From Paramacrobiotus metropolitanus (taxonomy: Eukaryota > Tardigrada > Eutardigrada > Parachela > Macrobiotidae), in contig NW_026570340.1 of assembly GCF_019649055.1 (NCBI RefSeq), forward strand, positions 62,001 through 126,000: a stretch of 64,000 nucleotides of DNA, given 5' to 3'. The notes below the pieces were generated by a model. It saw only the letters and a program-made list of their open reading frames with translations, was not told where the DNA came from and did no database searches. Position 1 is the first letter of the stretch. Every line of letters starts with the position of its first letter. Position numbers and translations under genes: made by a program. Shown piece after piece: positions 48,471 through 60,749 of this stretch.

Positions 48471-48780
48471 GTCAATGGTACGAGTACGGCTCGTAGTTGT
48501 AATTCCTGGACAAAACCTCAAGCTCCGTCTCCCGCAATAGCCAGCGTTGCGTGAGTTCATGCGGCCGAAATAAGCACTGGATGGGTCCAGTTACTGGACC
48601 CGTCCAATGCATATTTCGGCCGCTTGAATACTGGACTCCAGTATCGTCCACTGTGACGGGCCGCAGATGGTATGTATTTCGCAAGACACCCCCGGGCCGG
48701 GATAGTTCCTAGCAGGGCTGTGCTCCAAGCGGACTCGGCCGGGTCCGGCGGTGGCCATGGCTGTTTCGTTGACCTGCATG
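48471..48780 (-). pseudogene. Decayed Ig-domain copy with an inverted duplication in its coding sequence
   Basis: On the minus strand: GRVRLEHSPARNYPGPGVSC (about 48720-48660), NTYHLRPVTVDDTG (about 48680-48640) in another frame, then after a fold-back insertion IQCLFRPHELTQRW and LLRETELEVLS. This matches LHFRAVTLDDEGSLQCLFW...TLVVFA of the copy at 29755. The insertion separating D-D-T-G from I-Q-C is an inverted copy of the bases coding Q-C-L-F-R-P-H-E itself. Confidence 0.55.
48556..48645. repeat. Inverted duplication inside the Ig pseudogene plus a small hairpin
   Basis: 48556-48628: TTCATGCGGCCGAAATAAGC ... TCCAGT faces ACTGGA ... GCATATTTCGGCCGCTTGAA, arms about 36 nt with about five mismatches. 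48629-48645: ATACTGGA-C-TCCAGTAT, perfect. A third hairpin, TAGTGCG(A)GCC...GGCCGCACTA, lies at 48852-48880. Confidence 0.85.
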
Positions 48781-48989
48781 CGCCCGGTAATAATCCGGTT
48801 ACAAAAAACACAGAATTAATCCTGAATCTTCCCACTTGTTTGTTCTATACATAGTGCGAGCCTGGTCCGGGGCCGCACTATCTGTCTGTATCAGCACGAA
48901 CGAGTCGGTGAACGGGACGCCTCAGGGACACAATTACACCAACCAAGCCCAGCGTGTCGCGCAGCATCCCCCTGCTCCTGCCGAATAAA

Positions 48990-49680
48990 ATTTTGAAACG
49001 AACACTACAAAGGAAGTATCTGCAAAATAATTTGCAACTTCAGAAGTTAAATTGAAAATTATTTTGGAATGTTTTTGAAAAAACTTTAAAATTTAAAAAT
49101 ATAGAAATGCTTCTCAAATTACTGAAAAACTCAGAACTATTTTGATATTTCAGGAAATCATTCGGAAATTAACTGCAAAAGGTTCAGGTGAGCTGGAAAT
49201 CATTTAGAATTTAGACAGTAAACAGAAGATTTAACGTAAAAAAAATATCCAGTAAGAAAAATATCAATTTGATCATTTCGAAAACTAACTGCGCTCCAAA
49301 AATTCATTGTTTTCATTCAAAAATAGTTTATTAATTTTCGGGAAATCAATATGGAAGCTACAGTCTTTAACTACCAACTATAAATTTGATTTTGAATTTT
49401 GGAAATAAATTGCAAATTAAGTTTCGAATAAAAACTAATAATAATTTGGGAATGTGGAAAAAATTGGGGAAAACTAATTTCAAAATCCACAAAATACACA
49501 AATCGGAAATTAACAAGAAAAGCAATTTAAAAATGATAATTATTTTGTAACTGAATTTCAGAAATACGAAAGATAATTTTAAATTAAATTCCGAAATCTG
49601 GGAATAATCTAGAAAATAGCTGGTATAATAATATAATTTCTTAGGTCTTCTGAAAATGATTTTAGGTACCGGATAGAAAT
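48990..49680. repeat. A/T-rich low-complexity degenerate tract
   Basis: About 700 bp of GAAATTAA / AAAATTTG-like words without clear period or coding potential. Confidence 0.5.
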
Positions 49681-50936
49681 TGTCTTTTAGTAATTGGAAA
49701 ATCGTTCCACAGCACGGGGCTTATCCTTGGTTCAAAGTTCAGTTGTCAGAGAACCGATCTAATCTGGGTATTGTTACTAGTAGTTCCGCTGCACTGTGTA
49801 ATTATGTGTTTCTGCACGCGTTATCTTCGGTCGCAATCCATTCGCATATGTGTCGGCACTTCCGCCGGTAGCCCGGTGCCAGCCACCGTCCTAACAGCGC
49901 AGCACAACATACAGTAACACACAGTAAGTGTGCTTTGTGGAAAATGGCGAACACTGGAAAACGCCATATACGGTACTTCGCACAGGGGTTTAATTTTCTG
50001 CGGGCGTAATTTCGCAGTTTAACCACTTGATCCACAATTAGTTAATTTATCCCAGTTTAATATTTTTGTGAATTTATTTAATTTCTCCAGATACTTTTTA
50101 ATCGCTTTGCAAATAATGTGCATATCTGTAGTCTTGATTATACGGTTAGCATTTCGGTGTGCATATATAGTGATATATTACAGTATTCGATGGGTGAATG
50201 TAGAGACAAGCAAGCACGCATTCTTACAGCTCAGCAAAAATGGCGCCCTTATAGAGCGTAAATTAAAAATCTGAAATTAATCGTTTTTCCAACGGCCGGC
50301 GGCCGATTACGTCCATTGTGGAACGGCATGGTGCGCACTGCGCGATGGAAGGGAGCGCAGCGTGACAGAAGCCGACAGGCGAATAGAGCGAAGATTAGAA
50401 ATTTATTTGAACGTACACTTACTGGCAGTGCATGTGATTCGTTAAGAAAGCGGTACATGGTACAAAGTTCCGGTCGACGCACGAGTACTTTCTCCCCAAC
50501 CCTGTTTCTGCATCGATTTCCACACACTATAGCCGAATGGTTTGTATACATCCCCGTGCACGCAACATCGCGGTTCGCGGAGTTATCGGTAAAATCAGAT
50601 TTCAAGATTTTCAATGCAGCCAGATGTAGCCAAATTCTCTTTACGAACCTTACACTTACATTTTACTTACTACCTAAGTACTGCACGTGTCTCCACAAAT
50701 CTTTACAAAATTTTGCACAAATCTTTCTGGTAGTTTCTTCAAGATAGCGGGTTGGCACTTAAATCTCATACAGCGCATTACAAGGCCAACATTCTGTGCA
50801 GAGCTGGTAGCGCCGTTATGTATTGCACAGATTACTTGCACCAGCGGGCAGTATTTAGTATAGATATACGTACCTACATGTACATATTAGCAGAACGAAG
50901 TAACTATGCACGCCCAAGCGCATTACGGCATTACTA
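49681..50936. repeat. Repeat-rich gene-free stretch
   Basis: 49710-49790 resembles 44550-44640. 50290-50640 is a family-2 copy (AACGGCCGGCGGCCG end, then GCGGTACATGGTACAAAGTT). No gene. Confidence 0.5.
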
Positions 50937-51757
50937 CTAGCGCATTATTACTAGCAGGAAAGTGAGTATCAAAGCAGCCCAGGCCAGGCGCAGTTGTGAT
51001 GCTGCTGCTCTTCTGGCGGTAAAGGTCATGTCAACGGACGGGGGTAGCAGGTAGCGGACGTTGCGGCCGAGCGACGGTAGCGGGTAGCAGATCAGAATAG
51101 TCTGCAAGGTCAACACACTCTGCTGTACAATACAGCTTCATTCGTTAGCAATATGTATGTGTACAGATACACTACCGCTTCTGTGAGTTAAGTAGCCAAA
51201 GTCCGCCACAAAGTCCACCAGAGAACCGTCGTACATCCGCGAAGCTACATTCAACCAAGATCAAATTAATTGAAATTATTATCATTTATTCTCCACATTG
51301 AAGCGGCAAACCGGCAATTGTACCTAGTTTGATAGCGCAGTGAACTTCATCACCGGCTGTGTTCCGCGAGCTATTACAGCTCAACGGGAAGGCCACGCGC
51401 GGTATCCACGTGGCAGTGCCGTCCGGTGCACCGAGACCAGTTTTCTTTCTTCCGGGAACACAACAGAACTGCGCGTAATCGTATCGTAGCTGATGAAGAA
51501 TGCACTAAAGTCAAATAAAACAGAGGATACAGAATGCGCCCGTCGTGGCGTGTTGATCGTATCGTTCGTATGCGCAGTCAGAAGGCGGATACCGGTCCTC
51601 TAATACAGATACTGACCTATTATACAGCGTTATGTCGGGCAGCCAGACACGGTCGGCCGGGAGGTGTACGAGGGTAATATTGTGGTGCGCGTGAGGCTCC
51701 CACGTCAGCCGGCTGTTCTTCCAGCTCAGATCCAGATATCCCAGCAGCGTTCGCGCT
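50937..51757 (-). pseudogene. AChBP-like copy E, pseudogene
   Basis: Remnants of exons 2 (51617 to about 51757), 3 (51324-51489), 4 (51176-51244) and 5 (50937-51101) remain collinear on the minus strand; exon 1 and the start of exon 2 are missing. Exon 3 is 166 nt against 161 in A, C and D, a net 5-nt change that shifts the frame. Exon 4 keeps its length, but the loop-B Trp codon is CGG (Arg). Exon 5 has lost about 41 nt, removing most of the CC loop. The hydrophobic tail AALILTFLLVIMR and its stop are still readable. This is a dead copy of the D type. Confidence 0.85.
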
Positions 51758-52053
51758 CGTATTGGTATTGTACACAAATACTGCGCGAACTGGTGCAGTG
51801 GACATGTGGCGACCTTCCCATATTATACGAGTACAATATATAGATATAAGTACTTTTATCTACATAGCTCCTGCATCGCTGTTCAGAGTAAAGTCTAGAT
51901 AATACTGATCACTGTAATTAACTAACACAGTACTGTAATACCGTATATACTGTAATATGCATAATATTGGTGACTGTTTTATATTTTAATTTTAAGGATA
52001 GCAAACCCCAAAAGGTTGCTGCCGACGCTTTTAAAATGTGGACGTTTTTTAGT
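51758..52053. other. Short gene-free spacer
   Basis: AT-rich; nothing recognised. Confidence 0.4.
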
Positions 52054-52730
52054 TTAAGGAAAACGGCCCGGTAAATGGTGTCAGAAATGGTGTACATGCA
52101 CTAAAACTTTCGCTTTCGCGCACTCCGAATCACTTTTTTTGTAATGTAAATTTATGCCATTCTAAAGCTAAATGATTTGTACGTATTGTTCTGAAAACCG
52201 TTTGCGCACGCAACATCCGGTTGCCGAGATATGGCGTATTAAAATGGGCGAAAAGATTCAATGCATTGTTGTGCACTAAAGGTCTGGTTATTACCCGATA
52301 TTCTTGAAACCTTGCTGTAAACGACACATGGCCACAAAGTCGAAAGTGAACCAGTTTTAGGCCATAGTACTTTCCCATAATTTTAAAATTTTGGAAACTC
52401 ATTTTAAAATTTGAAAACGATGGTGCAACTTTGGTTCAGTGTGAAAACCATTTTCACACTTACGTGCTTTTATGGGCAAAATTTCAAGAAGATCGGCCTA
52501 TAATGAGCCTTTTGGTACACGGGAATGCATTTAAACTTTCTCAAATTTTCTCACAGCCATAACTCCCGAACCGGATGTTATATCGCGCACTCAAAGGGTT
52601 TTCACGCTAATGTAAAGATCTACAAATCATCTGGCTACAGAATGTCATAAAACAAAGCAAAGAAGTGTTTGGGGGTGCACGAAAGTGAAAGTTTTCGAGC
52701 GCCGGAAGTGCGTGATTTCCCTCCGCTTTA
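52054..52730. mobile_element. Family-1 TTAA fold-back element, degenerate right end
   Basis: The left end TTAAGGAAAACGGCCCGGTA and AATGGTGTCAGAAATGG match the 1582 element. The inner blocks GCACGCAACATCCGGTTGCC (about 52203) and CCGAACCGGATGTTATATCG (about 52566) are in opposite orientations, as in the other fold-back members. The right end near 52727 is worn. Confidence 0.6.
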
Positions 52731-54012
52731 AATTATCATGATCTGACAGCGTTATTCCCATTACTACGTGAAAGGCAGTAAGAAAAAAGTTATGAAGGAA
52801 AAACATGCCGAATAATAAAGAGATTAGCCGACAGCATACGCCATATATCCACCGGCACATTGCTTGTCAGCGACATATATAATGGCGGAGGCGATGCAAC
52901 ATAAGCAACTTGCTGGGCGGCCGTTGCATTTTCCCGTTGGTTGGCTTCGAGCGTCCAGCCATATCATGACGGACATATCAGCGTGGTGTACAACAGCGGC
53001 CGTTATTGATATTACAGTGTTATCCCGGATGTAGCAGCACGTTCCCTGCAAAGCATCCCAGGGGATCTGGATATATATCCGGGAGCAGGAAGGAAGACGC
53101 TTACGCTCCTCCCTCCGCACAGGACGACATTTGTCTCAACGCCCGCATCTTTATACTTACTCACTCGTACAGTACCGAGACTACTGGCTAAGCTGTGTTA
53201 ATCCAATAAATAAATACAGATTCGCACGGCGTGTGTACCGTAACGGGAGCAGAGCACAGCGTAGATGTTTGGCTACGGTAGTCCCCTGGAATACAGGCTA
53301 TACTAGTAGGCGAATAGAACCACATTAAGTTTTCATGTCTGCGCAACTTGACTACAACGTAACACAAAAATCATACTCGTATACATAAGTAAGTTACTAA
53401 GTACAGATAAGTACAGATACTTATACATAAGAAGCATACTTATACATTCGCACATGTACCTTCGCGAAGCCTCCCAGAATGTGAGGAATTACGTTGCCAC
53501 ACCGGGCGGTGGCACCTGCGTCACGCACCGGAAGTCCCTAAAATTTCTTCCTTTAAAGCGTCTAGCTATGAGGTCCTCGTGACATTTTAATGCAGCCAAA
53601 GAGGAATGAGATTTCTGCAGGAGTACAGAGCAGCGCGAAGGTAATCACTCGTACAGTCATACGAATTTCGAGATAGGGGCGTGTATGAAAGCGACTCTAA
53701 TCACTTTCTGCGCATTTTCGTTTAACCGTAATTAGATCTTGATATTGTTATCACGCTATTGAAATAAGTACATCTGACATGCGCATTCCAGCCACTGGAA
53801 ATCATACCAGTGTTAATAGCTGATACTGATAGTATCTTCCTACAAATTATTAACTACTATATATATTAATGGTTGTGCTTTTTGCATTATTAATATTAAC
53901 AAACTAACAAAAAGATTGTGCACGGTCCATGTAATATACTGTGCCTTGCAACACCAACGGTGTGTATGTATAAATTAAAATGGGGCGCGTTAGAAAACCC
54001 TTTTAAGGTTAC
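52731..54012. repeat. Gene-free stretch with family-4 and family-3 repeats
   Basis: 52880-53090 is a family-4 copy (GGCGGAGGCGATGC, GGGCGGCCGTTG). A family-3 core with CACCTGCGTCACGCACCGGA lies at about 53493-53530. No gene. Confidence 0.5.
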
Positions 54013-54510
54013 TACCGTAATTATCGAATTTGTGGCCCTGGGGTGCAAATAGTTCGAAGGATATGGCGGAGGGGGGCTTATTTCGGGGAGGGGGCGTAAT
54101 TTCGGGGGGTGGCATTATTTTTCAAACGGCATATTTTGGAAGGGGGCATTATATTATTTTCAAACAACTGTGCATTCTGTTCTAGTGAACTGAACGCAAT
54201 AGTTACCGGTTTATCCAACTACACGACCTTGCGAACACACATTTTGGAGCTTATTCTTACCTAAGCAACTGTTTCTCAACAAACACAATATTATGCTGAT
54301 GTCCGTTTACTATTTGCCCATCAAATTACAATAATTGTTAGGAAGAAATTTGCGGTGTACTTATGATTTTGCAGCGCTTGACATTTAATAACGGCCCCTG
54401 GGGCGTAATTTCGGGGGGTGGCGTTATTTCTCAAACAGGATCGGGGAGGGGGGCTTATTTCAGGGGGGGCTCTTATTGCGGGGGGAGCCACAAATTCGAT
54501 AATTACGGTA
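54013..54510. mobile_element. MITE with ~24-bp TIRs and G-rich interior
   Basis: TACCGTAATTATCGAATTTG continuing TGGC at the left is the inverse of GCCACAAATTCGATAATTAC continuing GGTA at the right, consistent with a TA target. Inside, the block TAATTTCGGGGGGTGGC[AG]TTATT occurs twice. Clusters of G-runs at 54069-54110 and 54395-54483 could form G-quadruplexes. Confidence 0.85.
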
Positions 54511-56243
54511 TGTTGTATTGTACAGCTCATTCTGCATATAGATATAATGTACAGAAGCATTTAATACCTATACACTATATAAAATAAACCATCAAGTTCA
54601 TGCTGCTTCTCAGGAGTTGGTATACAATACACGCGCAGCATTATCACACTAAATTTCCATGCTAAAACGGTGTAAGAAAAAGCGCCTTGCGCGACCTTCT
54701 CGAGCACCAGTGTACAGTAGATCTGCCCTCTGATGCGTCTGATCAGTTCAGTTAACGAAATCCAAGAAGGGTCGGGCCCGCAACTTCCCGTTGTTCCTAA
54801 CGGGCCGGGCCGAAAAATGTACCGATCAGCCAAATCAGCATATGTGCCATACTTCCGGTGCTCCGGTCGCTGCTGCTGCAGCTCAGGGATGATCGCAAGT
54901 ACGCGGAAACTGGTCGGCCATAGTTGGTAACGCTAGCTGCTCGCCGGTAATTATATGGTCGTATCTTGTTGCGGGTACAGTCGGTTTCCTTACCACTGCA
55001 CTGCACTGAAGAAAAGGCCTGTAATTAGGGATCCAGCCTCATACTTGCGGCTGGCTGATGTGGAATATACTGTAGGTGCGGCGTTGTGTAATACGGCCGA
55101 CGGGCCGCGCAATCTGCCCGTTACATATATATATGCAACCATGAAATCCGCTGCGACCGTCTCGTATATTGATTAAACATTTTTATCGGCTCGATCGATG
55201 GGGCCGTACGGTCGCATCATTCCGGGCCCGTGGGAGGCGTCCCAGGGCCGGGCCATAAATGTTGCATCCGTGCGGTGTCATCCGGATTATACAGGCATTT
55301 ACGCCGGAGAGTGGTTTCCGCGAGCAACAGATGCATACGACGCGGCTTCCATGCGTCATCGGCAGCCCGTACTGCCGAGTGCCGACGAGGATCAGGAGTT
55401 GGAGGGGAGGGTATGCAGTGTGCCCTGTCCTCCAACGACCACAGAGGCGGCCGTCTGACGGGCGAAGGCACCGACGGGCGCAGTGTGACTTGGCTTGCAC
55501 GTTGACCGTTAAATAACCACGTAATTGCGCATCTGCAGATTGTCAACTCACAACGCCGGTATCGCTATATACTCGTATCAGTCGTACAAAGAATCGCTGT
55601 ATACAAGTATAAGTCGGTTGAGAAGGAAGATGTGTATTTTGTCTTTAAATTAGCTGAACGGCAATGATGTCAGTGATTGTTTTTCTTGTTACTTTTGTAA
55701 TGCGCGATGTAATTAAAGTCGTACAATGTACATATAAATTATCAATCATCCTTTTTACAAGCTGGAAATGGTAAAGTTTTGACGCTGCGTCGTTACTAAA
55801 TAGCAAGTCAATACAAAATAACTCAACGTCGATTCTCGCTTTTAATTTCCCTCAGAGTATTTGTAGGAAGTATCTACACCACAGACTTTAAGCGACCGTA
55901 CGAGGACCTATGTAGTATTGCACTTTTCTTGTCACAGACTCACATGTGTGATGTGTTCAGGTAAACTGCGCGGCCGGCGGTTATACAGTGCACATTTCAA
56001 CAGCGCTGGTCAAAATTGACAAATAATTATTAATTTTCTCAGTTCTCTCGGTATGGTAGAATGGTTTAAGTTTCCTAATTCTGCTGGTAAGATGATATTT
56101 TGCTTCGGCTTCCGAGTTCTTCTTCGATTTTTAGTAGCAAAGTATGCGCAAAAAATAAAGGCGCGTCGCATGCAGTTGGTCAAGCGCCCGTACGCAACGT
56201 ACTTAGTGTCCCGCAGGACGCTGATGGGCATCGGTGGGAAATA
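54511..56243. repeat. Gene-free stretch with one family-4 copy
   Basis: 55198-55440 resembles 43100-43160 (GGGCCGTACGGTCGCATCAT, GGGAGGCGTCCCAGGGC). Overlapping GC-rich frames on both strands in 55183-55546 are therefore repeat, not genes. Confidence 0.45.
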
Positions 56244-56345
56244 ATGGCCTGCTTGTGGAGTGCAGTACCGCCCTGCCTTTTACTTGCCTGCCTGTCTGCT
56301 GCCGGCCAAGAAACTCTTCACAACGTTTACAGCAGAACAGTATAG
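56244..56345 (+). CDS. Possible signal-peptide exon of an unassembled or decayed secreted protein
   Basis: ATG 56244 opens 33 codons beginning MACLWSAVPPCLLLACLSAAGQ, a convincing signal peptide, then stops. About 100 bp downstream (56424-56570) a frame reads YATLCSSVPVNCFAPGDIVW, which could be a following exon. I found no splice pair that joins them with confidence. It is either a broken gene or the 5' exon of one I cannot trace. Confidence 0.3.
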   Translation: MACLWSAVPPCLLLACLSAAGQETLHNVYSRTV

Positions 56346-57792
56346 CGAATTTTCCGCTTACCGGCAAAATCGTATCTGTTTGCAGATACGATCGGTTCTT
56401 TCGTGACTGAGTGCCAGCCCAGATCAAGCTCGTGTTGCTGATAAGCTACGCCACGCTCTGCAGCAGCGTACCTGTGAACTGCTTTGCGCCCGGCGACATC
56501 GTCTGGCGCGTGCGACCGTACCGGTTGGTCGCGGTTGACCGACCGCTGCCGCTTCCGGTGGAGACCTAGGACAGGGAATCAATCCCTTGCCTTTCAACGG
56601 AAGGGTCACCGGTCGGGACCACTATACCATTCCCGCCGCGCGAGCCCTACCCTCTCCTTCTGGTCTTCCGGCCGGGCGCCATACGCTCCGGTAGCTCCAC
56701 AGTGCATCTGCGGAGCGGTGACGCATTTTGGTTGAGGCGCAGCTGGAAGAGCTGCCTATTCGATATTATTGAGTTTATTGGACGTAGTTAGTTAGTGTGT
56801 GTGTGTGCCGATGGTAATTACTGGGTTAGTACCGTTCAACTGCGGTCAAGTACTTACTTCTATTCCTACTGATAAAAATAATAATCTTACCGGCACCAGG
56901 TAGGCCGTATTATCGGTGGCGCATCACGCAAATGACCGGGTACAACGGTGCATGGTGCCAAATTCGCGCACATACAAGTGATACAACATTCGCGCCCGCA
57001 CATTCCCAAAGACTTGCATAATATTTTCAATGACCACGCGCCGCCGTGAGCTAGGTACTAGGTAGGTATTCGCCGCGCCCAGCGTTACCCACGTAATTTA
57101 CTTTTTTACTAAAACGATCTCTGCTATTCTCGGTACTTTGAATATTATTCCAAATAAGCATGGAACTGTAGCTCTGACGATTTAAACTGCTTAATTAAAC
57201 TCAGATCATAATTATTAAGTAATTTTTAATTCCATCTGACAAATGCCTGCCGTACCGCTGCGGGCGGCAGCAGTCCATAGTTATCGGCAAACGCTACGAG
57301 GCGGCAGTGTGGCGGCCAACTTGCTCTCATACGAGGCTGTACGTGTGTGCGTACTCGTAGCGTAGTAGCTCCACCTCCTGCGATGTTCAGTGATACCAGG
57401 TGGCGCTCTTGTCGGTTCCCCGTACACCTGCGCATACGTGCAGCTGCAGCAGCGCCCTCTCAAGGCACTGTGGCGATTTGCTGCATCCGACGTGGCTGTG
57501 AAATGCCAGCAGCGTGTCCCGTTGGCACGCACAGCACAGAGCGGTGCAACCGGTGGAAAATACAGTGCTGTTGATTTGCAATGCGCATCGGGAAGATTTT
57601 GCCGCAAAAGTCAAAACCAAAACACACCAAGTTTCGTTTCCAGCGGTGTATGTTACTTGTGACTGATCTTTTTAGAAGTCGGATTTTGTTGTGATTGGGA
57701 TTTGATTGTTGCATCGGTGTGCGGAGGGATTTGCGTGCGAGCGGAGTGATTCAGTGTTGCAGAACTTGCATTTGATCGGAGCGTGATTGAAC
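56346..57792. other. Upstream region of SSR1
   Basis: No gene is assembled with confidence. Overlapping GC-rich frames on both strands at 57280-57620 have no domain. The SSR1 promoter and 5' leader should lie in the last few hundred bases; no TATA box is evident. Confidence 0.4.
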
Positions 57793-60246
57793 ATGTTGCA
57801 TCGCGGGATTATCGCCGTCTTCCTGGCGGCGCTCGTCTTCTGCGCAGGCTGCCTGCAGGGGGCCCGCGCCGAGGACGACATCATCGTGGAGACGGAGGAG
57901 CAGCAGCAGCAGTTCAAGACGGCCAGCGAGATCGTCAAGGAGGCGGGCAGCAGCACGGTAAATACTGAGCATTTTTGATTTCTGCAGCTGGAGTACGCAG
58001 ATTGCGGATGCGTGCCTGCTGGTAGAGTTAATGATTCGCTGCTCCGCAGGGTGATGCCCCGACCGAAGAAGCCGCCACCAACCTCGTCACGGGCTCCCCG
58101 GACGCCGACACCACGGTGTACTTCACTTATCCCCTCAATTCCAAAGGTGCGCACTATAACTCACAATTTTTCAATTTTGGCCATTTAATTGCAGATAATT
58201 CTTGCAGTTTGTGGTTTTTTAAATCATTTATCATTTTTGCTTTCCATATGATCATGTAAATAAATTAATTTTCGTGATCACAGGCAATGAGACTGGTAAT
58301 CAATGGAATTGTTTGTTTTCAAGAAACAGCAAGCAGTGTATTTACTGGCATTTAGATTGACTTAATTTATTTTTAAAAGGATTTTATTCATTTTATTACC
58401 AGGTCTTATTCTTAGGCCGATGATAATTTTAGTGATTATGAATTTCTGATGATTTAGAACCAGTGCGATTGATATTTTCATTATTTTAAGAAGAAAATTG
58501 TTTTTTTGTAATTTTTTAAATTTTTATTGTGGAAAAAGGCAAAAAGCAGAAAGCAGCGCAATTTAAATTACTACTATTACTTGATAAAATAAGTAACAGA
58601 TTGATTCTTTTATTTATTCTCAGCCCGGTCTGCAGAAATTGTTACTACCAAAAAAGTTACTGGAGTAATTGCAGAATTTTTTTTTATCTGCGATTAAATA
58701 TCGTGATTTGGTTTATTATTGTTTTGTTAAAAAAAAACCGACTGTACCAATGTATAAGAATTTTTATTGGATATTTGGGAATGATTATTATCGCCATTTC
58801 GGGCGGTTATTAATTGTGCATAATAATAAATTCAGCGAATATTTCTGTGGTGCTTCTTTGAGTGCATGATTTGGCGTTTGGTTAGAAATCCCGACGAACA
58901 AGCCGGTGCGGCTGCTGATCGGCTTCCGCAACCGCGGCGCGGCGGACATGATGGTGGACTACCTGGACGCGTCGCTGCGCTACCCCATGGACTACTCCTA
59001 CATCATCACCAACTTCACCGCCGTCCGCTTCAGTCGCCACGTGCCCGCCCAGCAGGAGGCCACCTTCGACTACGGCTTCTACCTGCACGAGGCCTTCGCC
59101 GCGCGCCCCTTCACGCTCAACATCAACCTGCACTACCACGACGCCGCCGACAAGCTCTTCGTCAGCGCCGTCTACAACGACACCATCCAGGTCGTCGAAC
59201 TCGACGAGGGCCTCGACAGCCAGACGTAAGACGCTCTTGTTCGCCTCCCACATTTGTGGGCATAATTGAAATTATTTTATTTATTATTTTTATTTTATTT
59301 ATGATTATTATTTATGCGTCGGCGTCTGCAGGTTCTTCCTGTACATCATGTTGGCGGCGGTCGTCTCGCTGCTGGGCCTGCTCGGATACCAGTACACCAG
59401 CGCCCGTTCGGTAGGTGTACCCTATTCACTTGACGACACTTCACTGTTATAACAATTTATTCACTGATTATTTTCCATTAATTTTGTCAAGCATGTTTGT
59501 TGAGCAATTATTCCGCAATAATGCTGATTTCGTACAACGTTTGAGATTAATGATTTTTTCTTAATTTTTTCAACTAATTATTTTATTTTCAGCTTATGAA
59601 TGACCATTCTATAATAATCTGTTCAGCACTTATATGTTAGTACGAGTAGAATAATTTGGTAAATCCTTACTTTCTTGTAATTTGGTTGAGTAGTTAATTT
59701 ATTATAATAAGTAACTGAAAACAATTTCTTCAGTAAGGATTGTGAAATAATTTCTGTATTTGTATTTTGTAATATTTTGTGGTGATTGATCGAGGCCTCC
59801 TTTTGTGATAATTTCAGAATGATGTGTTGTATATTAGTGAATTAGTAATGATTTTGGAATGGTTCATTTTTTTATTTATCCAACACCAGTTTAAGGCTTA
59901 TTTGTAAATATGCTTATTGGATGGCTGAATGATTCTGTATGGTGATAGTAATGTGGTGATGTTGCAGAAGAAGCGCTTTGGCGGCGTGAAGAAGGCGGTG
60001 AAGGCCAGCGTGAGCGCGGCCGGCAGCGGCAGTCAGGTGGAGAGCGGGACGTCGCGCAGCGGCGACGTGGACTACGACTGGCTGCCCGAGTCCACGCTGC
60101 GCGCCATCAGTACGTCCGTTTACTGGCACTTTAAACCTAACTGTTTTTGACATGATTGGCTTCTCTTCGTAGATAAATCACCAAAGAAATCCCCGGTGCA
60201 GTCGCGGTCGCCGCAGCAGTCGCCCAGCGCCAAGAAGAAGCTTTGA
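57793..60246 (+). CDS. SSR1: Translocon-associated protein subunit alpha (TRAP-alpha / signal sequence receptor 1)
   Basis: Six exons: 57793-57957, 58050-58146, 58886-59225, 59332-59410, 59968-60109 and 60173-60246. All introns are GT-AG, phases agree, 298 residues, close to the usual 280-300. Signal peptide GIIAVFLAALVFCAGCLQG, a short acidic luminal start (EDDIIVETEEQQQQ), then the conserved luminal domain with LLIGFRNRGAADMMVDYLDA, SLRYPMDYSYIITNFTAV, EATFDYGFYL and RPFTLNINLHY. One membrane span, FFLYIMLAAVVSLLGLLGY, and a basic cytosolic tail with DYDWLPESTL and several Ser-Pro sites near KSPKKSPVQSRSP. TRAP sits in the ER membrane beside Sec61 and assists translocation of selected secretory proteins. 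Exons are strongly GC-biased relative to the AT-rich introns. Confidence 0.97.
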
Positions 60247-60749
60247 TTCACCATGCGATGCGTTTTTCCTGTTTTCCTCTCTGTGTTATCGTGTTTTTCA
60301 GCTAATTTCTGTACCAGATGCTTTTTATTCATTTTATCCGGACGATCAGCGGGTTAAATAAAAAAAAGAATACAGAAATTACCGGTATATAATTATTAAT
60401 AAATATTTAAAAAAATCGATAGAAAAACATAAGAAGAAATAAAAGCATTCAATACAAAATTAAAAACACAAGTATTGAATATGTATAGGACTGAATAAGG
60501 ATTGATTGCATGTACAGAGTATAGGATTGAATATGTATAGGGCTATGTATAGGACTGAATAAAAAATAATCAATTTAAAATAAGAAAAACACAGCATAAA
60601 CGTACAGTAAAAAAACATGAAAGAAATTATAAGAACTTTTTCATGATATCTGAAAATTATCGATAGAAATAATGCGTAATAATTACACCATTTAATCCAG
60701 CATAAATCAATAAATTTGCTAGGATAATTCGGTGTGGTGCTTCCGCTTG
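60247..60749. other. AT-rich spacer between convergent genes
   Basis: AATAAA-like sites near 60355 (for SSR1) and A-rich sequence. Three near-copies of TATAGGACTGAATAA-type words occur between 60480 and 60570. Confidence 0.5.
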
